NCBI GenBank assembly: GCA_017871115.1 | Contig: JAFCIZ010000002.1 | Location: 1,199,501 to 1,263,500 of the forward strand | Origin: Cunninghamella blakesleeana | Lineage: Eukaryota > Mucoromycota > Mucoromycetes > Mucorales > Cunninghamellaceae | Length of the DNA stretch: 64,000 bases | Direction of reading: 5' to 3' | Shown: piece after piece, positions 12,536-25,234 of the stretch | Layout: each line of letters opens with the position of its first letter | Numbering within the stretch: position 1 is the stretch's first letter | Notes under the pieces: generated by a model | Databases searched by the model: none | Told to the model about the DNA's origin: nothing | Seen by the model: the letters and a program-made list of their open reading frames with translations, nothing else | Made by a program: the position numbers and the translations under genes

Positions 12536-12771
12536 CTACTTTATATAAATCGAGTTTCTGGACGTAATATGTGTATATTTTGTATTGAAAAGGTGAAATG
12601 AACAAAAACAGCAACAGAAAAAAGAGGAGCATAAAATAAGAAAGACTGCGCCTATTTAAAAAATTAAAATTTTTTTCAGTCTAAAATTTATTTCTCACGG
12701 CTACTTTTTTTAATTCTCTTTTCTTTTACTTTTACTTTTTTTTTTTTAAAAAAAAATAATATAAAATAAAA
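11819..12771. promoter_or_regulatory. divergent intergenic region with E-box and T/A tracts
   Basis: This separates the divergent acetyltransferase and prolidase genes. A perfect CACGTG E-box sits at 11941-11946, about 125 bp upstream of the acetyltransferase start, a site type bound by bHLH factors. A TTA microsatellite spans 12481-12533. Immediately upstream of the prolidase ATG is a run of T followed by a run of A (about 12736-12756). I see no further gene. Confidence 0.5.
12481..12533. repeat. (TTA)n microsatellite
   Basis: Nearly perfect TTA tandem repeat of about 53 bp, interrupted once by GTT, in the promoter-side gap before prolidase. Confidence 0.9.
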
Positions 12772-13012
12772 ATGGTATTCACTAAACTTCCAACTCGTCA
12801 AAGCGTAAAAAAAGTACTTGATAATTTTAACGTATCTGAAGGTTTGATCTATTTGAATGGTAACAGTGTAACTGAACGCGATAATACCGATGTTGAATTA
12901 CCATTTCGTCAAGAATCTAACTTCTATTATGTTACTGGTAAAAATAATAAAATGAAAATAAAATAATAAAAGATTGATACATACATTATAATAATATTAA
13001 TATTTTAATATT

Positions 13013-13061
<49 letters not shown>

Positions 13062-14664
13062 TAATTTAGGTGTTAACGAACCCGACTTCCATGTTATTAT
13101 CAATCTTAACCAACCAAAGATTATTTTAGTTGCTCCTAATGTTGACCCTGATCATGTTATGTGGCTAGGTCTACCTGATTCCCTTGAAACGTTGCAAGAA
13201 AAATATGATGTGGATCAAGTTATTTATGCTAATGAGCTTGATGATTTATTAAAATCTGCTTCCAAGGTGTATACTTTACCTATTACCAAGACAACTATTT
13301 CTGGTGTTTCCTATGCAAATGATCAAGAAAGAAATGCTTTAAATGTTGCTTTCCAAGAAGCCCGTATTATTAAATCTGAATGGGAAATTGAAATCATGCG
13401 TAAAGCTAATAAAATATCCTCTGATGCTCATATTAAGGTAAATAATAAATAGAAAATAAATAATAATTTATGTATATGATGAATGAATGAATAAATGAAC
13501 GGATGATCATTGTTACTTTCTTTTGATCATGTTACTATTTTTATTTAAAAAAAGGAAAACATTAATATTATGTAATCAAACTAATTTGTATTATGTTTTT
13601 ATTTATTTTCAAATTCAGCTTTGGGAAGCAGTTAAACCAGGATGCACTGAAGCCGATTTACATGCTCTATTTTTATACGAATCCTCTCGTCATGGTGCAT
13701 TTTTCCAATCTTACTTCCCTATTGTCGGTAAAGGTATGAATGCTGCTACTTTACATTACAATAAGAATAATGCTTTAATGGATAATCCTAATGATGTTGT
13801 ACTTGTGGATGCTGGTGCTGAATATGGGTGTTATGCTTCTGATATTACTCGTTGTTTCCCTGTTAATGGTAAATTTACTGATGAAGCCCGCGTTATTTAT
13901 AGTATTGTATTGGATATGCAAAAGGTAACATTAATAATAGCAATAGTTATTAATTATTGAAAGAGTTATACATATATGCGTGCGTGTGTATTTATGTAAT
14001 GGTTTACTATATTCATTTTTTTCTTTTATTATTATAATCAGGCTTGTCTCTCTCTTTGTAAAGCAGGTGTAGCCTATGAAGATATTCATAAAGTAGCAAT
14101 GGAAACTGGATGTGATGGTTTGCTTAAGGCTGGTATTTTAGTAGGCGATAAACAAGAAATTCTAGATAAATCTGTTATGGCTGCCTTTTTCCCTCATGGA
14201 AGTAAGTATTACTATTATTGTTATCGTTTTTAAATTTTACTTTTTTTATTTAAAAATATTATTTTAAATTATGATATTTACCAAGAAAAAAAATATTTTT
14301 GTCGACTTTTTTTATAGTTGGTCATTCCATTGGTTTAGATGTGCATGATGTTGGTGGTTATCCTGAAGGTGTTGAACGCATTAATAAACCTGGCTTCCGT
14401 TATTTACGTATGCGCCGTACTTTAGGAACTAATTATGCTATTACTATTGAACCTGGTATTTACTTTTGTGATTTCTTGATTGATCCATTCTTAAAAGACC
14501 CTGAAACTAGTAAATATATTAATGTGGACGCTTTGAATAAGTACAGATCTGTTGGTGGTGTTCGTATTGAAGATGATATTATTATTAAGGAAAATGGCTA
14601 TGATAACTTGACTACCGTTCCTAAAGAAATCCATGAAATTGAAGCAATCATGAACAAAGCTTAA
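12772..14664 (+). CDS. PEPD: Xaa-Pro dipeptidase (prolidase), peptidase family M24B
   Basis: Cytosolic metallopeptidase that splits dipeptides with C-terminal proline, recycling proline. Exons 12772-12937, 13070-13437, 13619-13924, 14042-14201 and 14318-14664 keep phase and give 448 aa. The N-terminal aminopeptidase-P-like domain contains FRQESNFYYVTGVNEPDF, typical of eukaryotic prolidase. The pita-bread metal ligands are visible: two Asp in VDAGAEYGCYASDITR (about D242 and D253), His in HGIGHSIGLDVHD (about 332-344), Glu in TIEPGIYF, and Glu in GVRIEDDI. The length is slightly shorter than mammalian PEPD. Intron 1 holds a long TA repeat. The T-run/A-run tract ends about 15 bp before the ATG. 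Confidence 0.95.
13017..13058. repeat. (TA)n microsatellite in prolidase intron 1
   Basis: Uninterrupted alternating TA of about 42 bp lying just before the TTTAATTTAG acceptor. Confidence 0.9.
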
Positions 14665-14920
14665 AGTAAAATCAATATCCTTTTAATGTTGTTTATGAGC
14701 GATGTGTATGTATATTGTATCTTTTTTTTTTCTTTTTAAAAAAAATACGATCTGTATTATTATTATTAAGTATAATTAGAATAAAATATCTGGTAATATT
14801 AATTTTGTCTATATGTAATAAAAATAAACTGATCTGCTATCCATATTTCTTTTTTGAGAGTCCATATGTATATACTTATGAAATCTATTAAAAAACGTTA
14901 GAATTAAAAAAAACTATGCT

Positions 14921-14921
<1 letters not shown>

Positions 14922-14973
<52 letters not shown>
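14922..14973. repeat. 52-nt poly(T) tract
   Basis: An uninterrupted run of 52 T, by far the longest homopolymer in the window. On the minus strand it is a poly(A) run. Confidence 0.95.
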
Positions 14974-15377
14974 CAATTCGAACAAAAATAACAATAGATA
15001 AAATAATTATGATCATACATGGAGAAAAATGATCTTTAGCATTGATATTCGTATTTTATGAATTAGCAAAATATCAGGATAGAATTTCATAATAAAAATA
15101 ATTAAAAATGTATTTTATTTATTTTTCTTTGCCCTGAAGTGAAACTAAAATTGCGACGTTTTACTACGGTTTCAATACAAAATAAATAATGAAAATAATC
15201 CAAATATGATATTCTGATATTTTCTATATATATTTCTTTTTAATAATAAAAGTGATACTAATATTTATAGAAATTTATTTATTTATTTTGAGATACAAAT
15301 GGTACACATGAAATATAGAAGAAAAAAAGTACAAAGTAATAGGGTAATAAAGAGACCAGTAACACAACAGAGGAATT

Positions 15378-15492
15378 GCAAAAAATAAAAATAAAAATAA
15401 AAATAACAAAAGAATAAAAATAAAAATAGAAATAGAAATAGAAATAAAAGAATAAGAATAAATATACTAATGAAATAAAAATAAAAATAAAG
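15378..15492. repeat. A-rich (AAAAAT/AGAAAT)n tract
   Basis: Imperfect six-base units of AAAAAT, drifting to AGAAAT and AATAAG. It is purine-rich on the plus strand and lies in the 3' flank of the PUF gene. Confidence 0.8.
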
Positions 15493-15644
15493 CAATGTAC
15501 AAGCTAAATTACTAATCAGCATATATAATAAAAAGGGAATAATTGATAACTTGGGATAAATGACAATAATATACTAGAATGAATTCACTTTTCTCAAATT
15601 TTAATTTTTTTTCCTTCCCTTTTAACCATATTTAAAATAACTTG

Positions 15645-17278
15645 TTAAAGGGTAATAGAGCCTTGATTTGATTGGGGAGATCGTTGTTGTTCAGGTTGAG
15701 ATGGTTGAGCTATTGAACGGTGTTGGTCTCTATAGATTTTTCCGTGAATGCGTTTTCCATATGGTGTACTTCTAATGGAAGCTAATAATGGTCTAATGCA
15801 TTCTACCAACTAATATAATAATAATAAACAGTAGTATTAGTATATATTAATATATATTAAAATACTTATTGTCATTTCATTAATAATAAATAGTATATCT
15901 ATATATGTTTTTAATATATACCTCTGTACGTTGATTTGGGTCAGTATAATCTAAGGAAGTTTGAATAACATAGTTTGCATAAGAATCGCGAAGTAATTTT
16001 TCCATTGCTGTCTGGTCAATAAATTCTGCTATCAATAATTTTCTAGTTCCTGGTTCAGCCACGCGAATACACTAAAAAAAATTAAGATTTATTTTTATTA
16101 TTCATTACTTATTAAAATTACAATTACATATTACTTTATTTTATTTCATTATGATGACTATTACCTTTTCAATAACATTGGAACTAAATTTTTGAGCAGA
16201 AAGATAGCATGTGTGACCAATAAATCTGCGAATAAGACCATCAGAAAATGCAGCATCACCAAGTTCTAAAACATATTGTACAACATAATTACCATATGGA
16301 TCTTGTACTAAAGGAAGAGCATGTCGAGTGATTTCTTCTACTAATTGAGCCTATAAATACATATAAAGTAAATAAAAAAAAGAAAAAAAGAAAAAAAGAA
16401 AGTTTAATGAGTCAATTAAGGTTTAGACACAAATGCATTTAAATTATGTTCTTTTTTTATCTAATTACCTTTTGAGAATCAGACGCATAGTCAATGCATC
16501 TTTGTAATACACAACATCCATGCTTGTGAGTTGCTACTTCTACGCATTTATCACTGACGGCATCATATATGAATTGACGGTGTTCAGCTGAAAGTCGATG
16601 TAAACATTTTTGAATAACATGATTACCGTTTAAATCCTTGATCAAAGGTACTACGCTTGGATTAAGTGCTGATGTAATGACTTGGATCTAAAAAAAAAAA
16701 ATAATGATGTAAAAAAAATTGAAAAATTGAAAAATTAATAAAATCGTTTATTAATATTAATATTTGTTATTTTTACTATTATTTTAGTTATTATTTCTTT
16801 TTAATTTAATTACTTGTTCTGGTGTAGATAAAAATTCAATTAATTTTTGTACAGCTCTTGTTCCATGCATGTTCAATGAAATATTTACAATATCAGGTGC
16901 TACAATTTCAACTATAGTATCACGTTGTTGATTATCACATCGTTCCAATAACTTTTGACATAAATAGTTACCAAATGAATCTATATTAAAAATAATATTT
17001 ATAAGATAGTAATAATAAGTAAAAAAAAAAAAAAAAGGAAAATAATGTATATAATAATAAAATCTTACTCGTCATTAGTTCTACAAAATGACTATGAATT
17101 TCATCATATATAGCTTGAATGGCCTGTGTATTATTCTGAGAAGTATCTTCAATTTTACGTTGCAAAAATCTACATCCATTTTGATCCTTTGCTAATTCAT
17201 ATAAATGTCCTTTAAAATCGTCTAAATTAGCGTTTACATATCGATTAGCATCTTGATCAGAGGATAATCTACGTATTT

Positions 17279-17309
<31 letters not shown>

Positions 17310-18471
17310 TATTTGTTGTTGTTGTTGTTGTTGATGATGAAGAAGGAGAAGTTGATCTTGTTGATGTTTATATAAATGCTGGTGTTGTTGGGTAGGACTA
17401 GGGTGAAATGGCAATAAAGTATTAGGACGACCATAAACAGATGATGAAGCACCCACTGGGAAAATAGTTGATGTAGTAGTGCCAGGATTATTGATACCTG
17501 TAGAGTTAAGAATGGTAGCTGAAGAATTGAAAAGTGCGTTGATGGGATAAGATGAATACATAGGAGGATGCATAGAAGTGGTAGAATGGTGAGAATTTGT
17601 AGCGATTCCAGAATGCTGACTTCGTGGTGATGAAGAGGAAGTATCGTTCATGGATGGTAAAATAGGATGGATAAAATTACACTGATCACCTAAAGTACAA
17701 TAACCGAATTGAATATATTGTTGGCAAAGTGAAGTAGGTTGGTCTTTAGTAGTAGTAGCATTTCTAATTATCATATCATTATTAAAAGCTGCCACATCAG
17801 AAGAAGATCCATTATAAAACCCAAACGACGCTGCTGAAGAGCTACCAAAAGGTTGATTTGGATCCATATTTCCTGTTGATGCACGTAAATCTGAATAGGA
17901 TTGAGAAGTTGTAAGTCGAGATTTCATACCATTTAAATCAGTATTGAAACCGGGATATCGATTTGAATCTGAGCCTTGCCAACCATATGATAATCGTCTA
18001 AGAGGTGTTGGATTATAAAATGCAGTAGCCGTTGAATTGCTTAATCTGTTACTAGTTGTTGATGGTGGATGCTCCTCAAACGGTTTTTCAGTGACTGTAC
18101 GCTGTTGTAAGAAAGCTCCTTTAGTATTAGGGTTATCGAGATATTGTGTCCAAGATTTACTGCGTAATGATTCCAAACTTTTATTATGTCGAGCTGATGA
18201 TTTTTGTAAATTACCATTGAACTAAAGAAAAAATAAAATAAAATAGAAGGGATAAATATGTAAACAAAGAATAAAAGTTAGTCAAAAATAAAATAATATA
18301 TATAAATTAATATCATGAATTAAAAAAAAGTAAGGTCATTACAAATTCGCCATAATCGTTAGGTGTGACAAATGTAGAAGCAGGTTGTTGGTACACAGAG
18401 TTATTCTGGGACAAATGAGGAGATTGTTGAAAGATATGATTTGTACCTAAAGTAAACAAAACAACAACAAC

Positions 18472-18528
<57 letters not shown>

Positions 18529-19463
18529 AATAAATAAATAATGATATTAATAAAAAAAAAAAATCAATATTCAGGTAGAATAAATTAATTTAATATATTT
18601 GATATATATTTTTTTTCTTTACTGTTTGAATTTGGGTCAAAGGCAAAAGAAGAAACCAAAGTATCTGAGGGCTGAGTTGTCATATTATTATTTGTTATAT
18701 CATTAAGAGAGGGAGTCGATTGATTAAGAGTAGTTGGAATAATATCAGTATTAGTCAAAGAAGAGCGATTAGATAGTTTGCCAAGTCCACTATTGTTAAA
18801 AATAATATAATGTAATAATATTGAATATAAGGATATTATTATATTTATATACGTACATATGTATATATTTGTTATTATTTCTTAAATAAAATAAAAATAT
18901 TTTCTTTTTGTTATGAAAGGATAAAAAAAAGAAGCTTACTTTTGATCGTTTCCTAACTGCAGCTTTGTATCAAATATTGCCTCTAAAGATGAGTTTTTAT
19001 CCTTAGTATTATCTTTTTCGTTAGAATTTCTTCTTGAACTAGGTACTGAACGTGAAGTGAGAGAGATATTTGAAGAGGAATATTGATCTGTATTGTTATT
19101 ATTGGTACCAAAACCAGTGAAATCATTTGATTGTAGATTTGGTTGATATTCATAAAAGTTGATTGGATCTTTAAATAAGAGGTGATGAGGTTGAGTTTTT
19201 GGAAGATTTTGGTTATCTGAATTTACATTCTGTTTGAATGATAATAATAATGATAAAAAGTTTTTATTAGTATATGATCAGTATAGCCGATTAATTTTTC
19301 CTTTTTGTTTTTTGTTTTTGTTATTTTTTAAACTATTGCTTTATTATTAATAATATACATTTACATTTAAACCAGAATCATTATGTTCGTCGTTAAGCAT
19401 CTTATTTGTAAAGGAAAAGGTTGAATCAAAAGGATGTACATGAGAGAAGGACTGATTGGCCAT
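15645..19463 (-). CDS. Pumilio-family RNA-binding protein with CCCH zinc finger (Puf4-like)
   Basis: Post-transcriptional repressor expected to bind UGUA-type sites in 3' UTRs. Ten exons (19365-19463, 18940-19229, 18623-18789, 18343-18446, 17069-18221, 16814-16980, 16469-16687, 16165-16350, 15922-16071, 15645-15809) keep phase and give 899 aa. The long N-terminus is Ser/Asn/Gln-rich. A CCCH finger (C-x8-C-x5-C-x3-H, starting CQQYIQFGYC) lies near residue 380, and a Gln tract near 515-535. Eight PUF repeats run from about 552 to 880. Recognition triplets read NGCRFLQ, FGNYLCQ, HGTRAVQ, NGNHVIQ, HGCCVLQ, YGNYVVQ, FSSNVIE and YANYVIQ. The CRFLQ first, GTRAxQ third and GCCVLQ fifth repeats resemble yeast Puf4 more than Puf3. 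The CCCH finger ahead of the PUF domain is an addition relative to yeast Puf4. Confidence 0.93.
17277..17335 (-). repeat. CAG/CAA repeat encoding polyglutamine in PUF
   Basis: The minus strand reads mixed CAA and CAG codons, interrupted by one Ile codon, giving two Gln runs just before the PUF repeats. Confidence 0.9.
18457..18545. repeat. (ACA)n-(AAT)n-(AAAT)n compound microsatellite in a PUF intron
   Basis: Consecutive ACA, AAT and AAAT tandem units lie within the intron 18447-18622. Confidence 0.9.
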
Positions 19464-19822
19464 TCAAAAAATATAGATTTACGTTGTGAACATAAAAAGA
19501 GAAAATATAACAAAATAATAATAATAATAAAAAAAAAAAACGAAATAATAATAATAAAAATAAAAAATGAAATAAAATACAATGGTAAACGCGTTACTAT
19601 ATATTACCAGCTTTTTTAAGTAAAAATTAATATTAATTTGAATAAAAGTACAAGGGATATATTATAAATATAAATATTAATATATTTATATAAATATATT
19701 TAAAAAATGAAAAAGTATAAAGTGGAAGAAAAAGTGAGGAAGAGTGGGAAGAGCAACTTAAAAAAGCATGAAAAATTTTTTTTGGTTTCTCTTTTTTTTT
19801 TATACTTACATCACCAATCAAA

Positions 19823-19832
19823 AAACTCCGCC
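19823..19832. promoter_or_regulatory. AAACTCCGCC promoter element (PUF upstream)
   Basis: This GC-rich 10-mer, about 360 bp upstream of the PUF start, is the exact reverse complement of GGCGGAGTTT at 28625-28634 between POLD3 and SBDS. Its function is inferred only from the recurrence. Confidence 0.35.
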
Positions 19833-21779
19833 TCCTTCAGCCAAAATTTTCAAAACTTTCACACTAAAATAACAACTACGTAGTATTTATATTAGTATAT
19901 ACATGATTATTTAATATACCCATTAATAATATTATAAACATAAGAATATGGCTCATAATTATACCTATTTAATAATATTATTATTGTAAACATATTTTTT
20001 CCTTTTTCCTTTTTTAAAAAATAATAGGAAGATCCTAAAAGATGGTTACTTTCCAAAAATGAACATTTTTTTTTTTTAAATGTCAGTTTTCTGACATATT
20101 CTTGGTGGAACAAAGGTTTTTTTTAAGTATATGTGTTTTTATGTATTAATTATATTTTATGTGGTTTGCGTTTACATGTAAATAAGAATAAAAAAATGAT
20201 GAATGTCTACTTTAAGTTAAAAAAAATTTTAGTGCTAAAATACCACCCAAACTCACATGATCGTTTTTTTTTAATATTTTCATACAAAAAGTTATCAAAA
20301 AATAAAGCTTTATTTTTCAATAGTTTGTGTGTTTTGCGAACAAATGCACGGACACATGCGTATATGCGAGAAAAAAAAAAAGATTTTAATTCTATTTTTA
20401 TTCTGTTAAAAAAAATTAAAATGGTTAGGTGGATCAATACATTAAATAAGTATTTAAAACGTTCCATATATATATTTTATTTTAATTATATTAAGGGTAT
20501 GTAGTTGATCCTAAAGTAAAGTACATTCCAGTGGAACGATTCATGAAAAATAATTTTATTTCAATTATTGTAGTAATTTTTTTTTTTTAATTTAATTCTA
20601 ACACTTTTGTCAAAGGAGTTTATAGTAGATTGCTTTTTTTTTTTTTTTTTTTTTTGTTGTTGTTGTATGCAATTGTGCTGTTAACAACCAAATACCAATT
20701 TGTTTTGAAATGCCAAACGTGCTTGCATTGAGTTGTTAGGAGATGAATATATAATAAATAATAAATCTGACTTACTCATAATACCAAACTTGGTTCAATA
20801 CAATATACTGTTTAGTTGACTGTATACACATGTAACTTTAAAGTAGATTGTTATTTATTAATTATAATTCTATTACAAGTGAATTTCATATACATTTTTA
20901 ATTTATTTGGAGTTAATAGTAAGTGAATGCAAGTAAAATACTGTCTTCAATGAATATAATAGGTTGTTCTTCCAATGGTTTTATTTCACCCTTATAAGCC
21001 TATTCAGCGCAGTTGCTATTACCGTTCAATCCTTTAAATTGGATACATGTAGTTATTTTTTTTATAATGGTGGTGATGATCTTTTAAAATATATTTCTGT
21101 TTGTTTTCGTGCTAATTTTCCATATCGCTATTTTAGTATATCCTTTCTAAATTTTATTAAATATTATATTACTCCTTTTGTTAAAGTTTGCTGTGTTTTA
21201 ACTATAAAGTCCTTTGATACTGCAATTACCGAAAATTGAATTTCGTTTAAACCATGGTGTTGTTACTTTTTCAACTGAATAAAAAGAGTAAAACGAAAAA
21301 GAAGATATAGTTTAACATTAGTTGAACTGAAGTTATTTTGATTAAATATTAATTTTTAATATCTAACCAAAAAATATAAAATAAATATAGCTTGGAACTC
21401 CAAGTAAATGGTACGTTATAGACCACTTTTTTTCTTTTTCTATTTCATCAGTATTCTATTGTGGAATTAAAAAATCGCGTTGTTTTAATTAATTATAACG
21501 ATTTGTAAATTAAAATTATAATTTATATATTTATTTTCTTTACATAATTTACAAGCTTTGTTTATAAAGTATACTCTAATTGTAAAAGATAGATAATAGT
21601 AAAAAAAGAGAGAAGAAAAAAAAAAAAATGGAATTAACAAAATTTCCAGGAAAATTTTAAAAAATTGGTTATAAAAAAAAAAAATCAAAGGCTTCAAATC
21701 ATTTTTCATTGTTAAAAAATTATTTTATTGACTGAATATTAAAATACATACACACATAAATTTGTATTAAAAAAATTAT

Positions 21780-21895
21780 AAATAATAAACTAATAAATAA
21801 TAATAAATAATAATAAATAATAATAAATAATAGTAAATAATAATATATAATAGATAATAAATAATAGATAATAATTATAATAATACACTAATTAA
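21780..21895. repeat. TAATAAATAA-type tandem tract
   Basis: Imperfect units of AATAATAAAT with scattered TAG variants sit directly 3' of the lipase stop codon. Confidence 0.75.
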
Positions 21896-21919
21896 TATTA
21901 ATGAATGGTCGAGATAAAA

Positions 21920-23608
21920 CTAAAAGTTATGTGGACCAATGGGTTGTAAAAGTAAAGCATTTAAAGCGTCCCAAATAACCTTGCCAAATATATCGAGAGC
22001 ACCTGGATCCAAAATAGAAGTAAGAGTGGTTCTAGTAGAACAGTTCATAGCAATGTCTTTACCAGAAAAACGATTTATTATGAATCGAATAGCATTAGCA
22101 GCACCTGTAATAGCTAATATGACGTGATCAGAAAGTTCATCTTGGACAAATTCAATCGTAGCACCTTTACCACACCAATTATTGACAAGGGTCTTTGCTG
22201 GAGCAAAAGGAACAATTTGATCATTTTTAGAATGATACATAAATAATGGTACCTTAGGTGTATCGGTTTGGCCCATAATGTTATCATTAATAACCTTGGT
22301 AGCAATTGGATCATTCAAATAATCAGGTCGATTTACAAAATCGCCGAACCGTTGGAAGGCATATTTAAGTATCAGTTCTCCTAAGCATTTCTTTTTGGAT
22401 TCTTCAAACATTTGCTTCTTTTCTGGTTTGATCATTTGGTTCACGTAATCATTTAATTCTTTATATTGTTGTGATAGTCCTATTATTCCCGAAGCTACCA
22501 ATCCAGCAAAAGGTGATCCATCTACTGCATTTAAAGTAGCATCTGTTATATATAATGATAGTAACATTAATATTAGTATTTTTATATATTATTCATTATA
22601 TTTTTATTCTTATACTTTTTTTTTTTTAGTTAGTAACATACTTATATTTACTGGAGTTCCACCAAGAGCAGCACCAATGAAAGAAAGTTCTGGAGCATAC
22701 GATGGTTGTAATTGTACTGCCCAGCCTGTTGCAAGTGCACCTAAAAAAATAAAATATATATATATATAATATTTTGTCAATCCACCATTCAACCTCTAAT
22801 AATAAAATAATAACTATATATATAAATACCTCCACTATAACCCCACATTTGAACTTTAGCATCAGCATGTAGCTTAGAAGTGTTAGTACTAGATAAAACA
22901 GCACGAACAGAATCCAAAACACCATGCCCTGCCATGGCACCTACTGTAAAGTAACTTCCAGGACCTTCATAATCAGGTACATTCACATACCAACCACGAG
23001 AAAGTAATGTATCAATCAATAAAATTTCAACTTGTGTATTGACACCAGCAACACCAGAATCCTTTTGAAAAGTATAAGAAGGGGCACATTCAATATAAGG
23101 GCTATCTTCAGCAACTTGATAAGACACTAATTTTGTAGGATCAGCATTATAAGGTACCATCAAAGTAGTAACCGTAGCAGTTGGATTACCAAGACCATCG
23201 GTTGTTCGGTATAAAAATTGATGTACTTGTTCAATATTTTGGGGAAATGCGGAAAGTAAAGCTAATGCATTGGGTGGTAAAGTTCTTTGTTTTAAAATCG
23301 ATCCTACTTTGGCACTTTCAAATCCGGTTGGAGGTGCATAAAATGGATCCACTGTTGGTGATAGTAAGTCTCGAATTTTAATAGGAAAACCAAAAATGGA
23401 TACTAGGAATGAACTAAAATATAGAAATAGAATCAATTTTTGGATCTAAAGTAGGATAAAAGAATATAAAAATAAAAAATTAATATTTTTATGCATGTGT
23501 TTTATTTTTTTATAATGATGATCCTAATTTTAATGCTTGTTATTATTATTATTATTATTATTAATATTATTATTAATATTATTATTATTATTATTGTTAT
23601 TTTACCAT
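21920..23608 (-). CDS. secretory triacylglycerol lipase, LIP family
   Basis: Extracellular alpha/beta-hydrolase of the fungal secretory LIP family (Candida LIP-like), expected to hydrolyse lipids outside the cell. Four coding exons: ATG alone (23606-23608), 22830-23445, about 22649-22740, and 21920 to about 22543; about 440 aa. The N-terminus [20 protein letters not shown] is a clear signal peptide. The nucleophile elbow is GYSGG in [15 protein letters not shown], the acid is in the [12 protein letters not shown] loop, and the His is in ELSDHV near residue 380. The intron between exons 2 and 3 falls in the second Gly codon of GYSGG. The start needs the 160-bp intron after ATG, because no other Met occurs before the signal peptide. 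The 3' flank is repetitive. Confidence 0.92.
23446..23605 (-). other. intron placed directly after the lipase start codon
   Basis: On the minus strand ATG at 23608-23606 is followed at once by GTAAAATAAC. A TTTAG acceptor at 23446 then leads into the signal peptide codons ATC-CAA-AAA-TTG. The intron contains a TTA-type repeat (about 23537-23600). Confidence 0.7.
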
Positions 23609-25234
23609 TGCTATTAAAACTCTTAAATTTAATTCTGATTTTAAAATGAATAAAGAGAAAAAGAAAACGATTAAAGGTCATATTTAAACCTTCAATTATT
23701 TTTTTTTATAAACATTGAAATTTAATTTTAATATTTAATTTTAATTTTAATTTTATTTTTCCAAGTGAATTTAACATGTGGAATTCCAGTGGCAAAAAAA
23801 AAGAGGTGAAATTTTTATAGTTAGGAACAGGGGAATTTAATTTTTTTTTGTGGAAAAGTGTACTCATCTTTACATATACATACAATTTAGTATTAGATTT
23901 TGATTTTAGTATTAAAGTGACTTTCTGGAAAAGAAGTACAAATTTGAGTAACCAAAAAATATCGCATTAAAAATCTTGAATTATCTTTTTATGGATATAA
24001 AGTTTTCAAGGTTTGTACCTCTTTGTTTGGATTAGGTAAACTTTTCCCACTTTTTCCTTTTCATATGAGTCCCGTATTTTATTTTTTTTATTTTTTTACA
24101 TTTTCAAGTCTTTGAGAACTTAATTTGTGCAACCTTCATCGTGATTCATAATTTTTTTTTTTTTTTTTAAAGTCATTTTTCGATCACGTCAACTGGTTTT
24201 ATACATATACAAATAAGAAAACATTTAAACGTTACTTAAAATTGGTGAGAAATTATTTAAAAAAAAAGAAAAAAAGATTACTCATTTTTCTTGACAATTT
24301 CTTATACATGAAAAAATTAGCATTTTTGAAAAATGTAATACAAGGTTATTATTACGGGCCGAATCTTTTACTAAAGTCCCTACATATTATTCTTATATAT
24401 TAATTAATACCAAGGACGTTCAATTCAAAGAAAAGCTATATACGTAAATATAAATTGCGAAAAATTAATTAAATATTTTTAATATATTTTTCTTTAAGTA
24501 AAAAAATAAAAATAAAATATTGTGTTATGAATTTTCTTCAACTGGTATTATAATTTTAGTAAAAAGGGATATACATGTATTTTTTATGTATTGGTTTAGA
24601 TTTGTCATTAAAATCTTCTTTAACTGGAAAGTAAATTAAAAAAAATTATGCAACATACAAATTAATATATAGTTTCGGTTAAACTTTTTTCTTTTATTAA
24701 AATCGTTAATTATAATGATTATATTGCAATTATAATATAATAGCATGAAATTGCAATGAGAAAAATAAAAAAAATAAAATAAATGCTGGATACAATAGCA
24801 ATAGTTTATAATATTTAAAAAAGGGGTTTACTACAAGTATGCTATAAGTTTTTCATATTTGTTTTTTCTTTTATTCTTTATTTCAAAAAGAATATTAGTA
24901 AATGTTATATATAAAAAAATTCAAGTACAAGTAGAATTATTATTATATTTTTATTGAACTTGCTATATTCATCATATACTGATCTTTTTTTCTGACTGTT
25001 TTTTAGTTTTCATGTTTTAGATATTGGTTTAAATACTTTTGTTGTACATTTCCATCAACTATTAGTAGTATATCAAATGTAATAATAAAACTATTGTAAC
25101 TAGAGAAAAAAAAGTCAGATAAAAAAATAGGCTGCCCATCTATTTGGTTTTTATTTTCTTTCAAAGTCAGCCCTTTTTTTTCTCTAAAAAAAAATTTCAT
25201 TGTTTTTTCTTTTTCTCCAATTTAAAAAATTACT
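23609..25234. promoter_or_regulatory. divergent intergenic region, lipase / Fyv7-like
   Basis: About 1.6 kb of AT-rich DNA with A and T homopolymers. Both promoters must lie here. I found no exon with supporting homology; a 65-codon minus-strand frame near 25003-25200 is low-complexity. Confidence 0.5.

Larger units (their letters stand above)
14665..15644. other. convergent intergenic region, prolidase / PUF
   Basis: This gap lies between two gene ends and holds their 3' UTRs. It includes a 52-nt uninterrupted T run (14922-14973) and an A-rich tract of AAAAAT-like units (15378-15492). No coding exon is supported. Confidence 0.5.
19464..21919. other. 2.4-kb gene-poor interval
   Basis: This is the largest gap in the window, between the PUF start and the lipase stop, both on the minus strand. 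The part next to PUF holds its promoter, including AAACTCCGCC at 19823-19832. The remainder is AT-rich with T runs. A 91-codon frame at 20964-21239 (plus) lacks an ATG and known motifs. A tract of TAATAAATAA-like units occupies 21780-21895, next to the lipase 3' end. No gene is supported. Confidence 0.5.

Noticed and set aside
20133..20504. 123-codon plus-strand frame and an overlapping minus-strand frame
   Set aside because: Both are Lys/Phe/Asn-rich products of A and T runs with no homology I recognise.
20964..21239. 91-codon plus-strand open frame in the 2.4-kb gap
   Set aside because: No ATG start, no recognised motif, hydrophobic low-information composition and no joining exons. It could be a decayed exon, but nothing in the sequence shows that.
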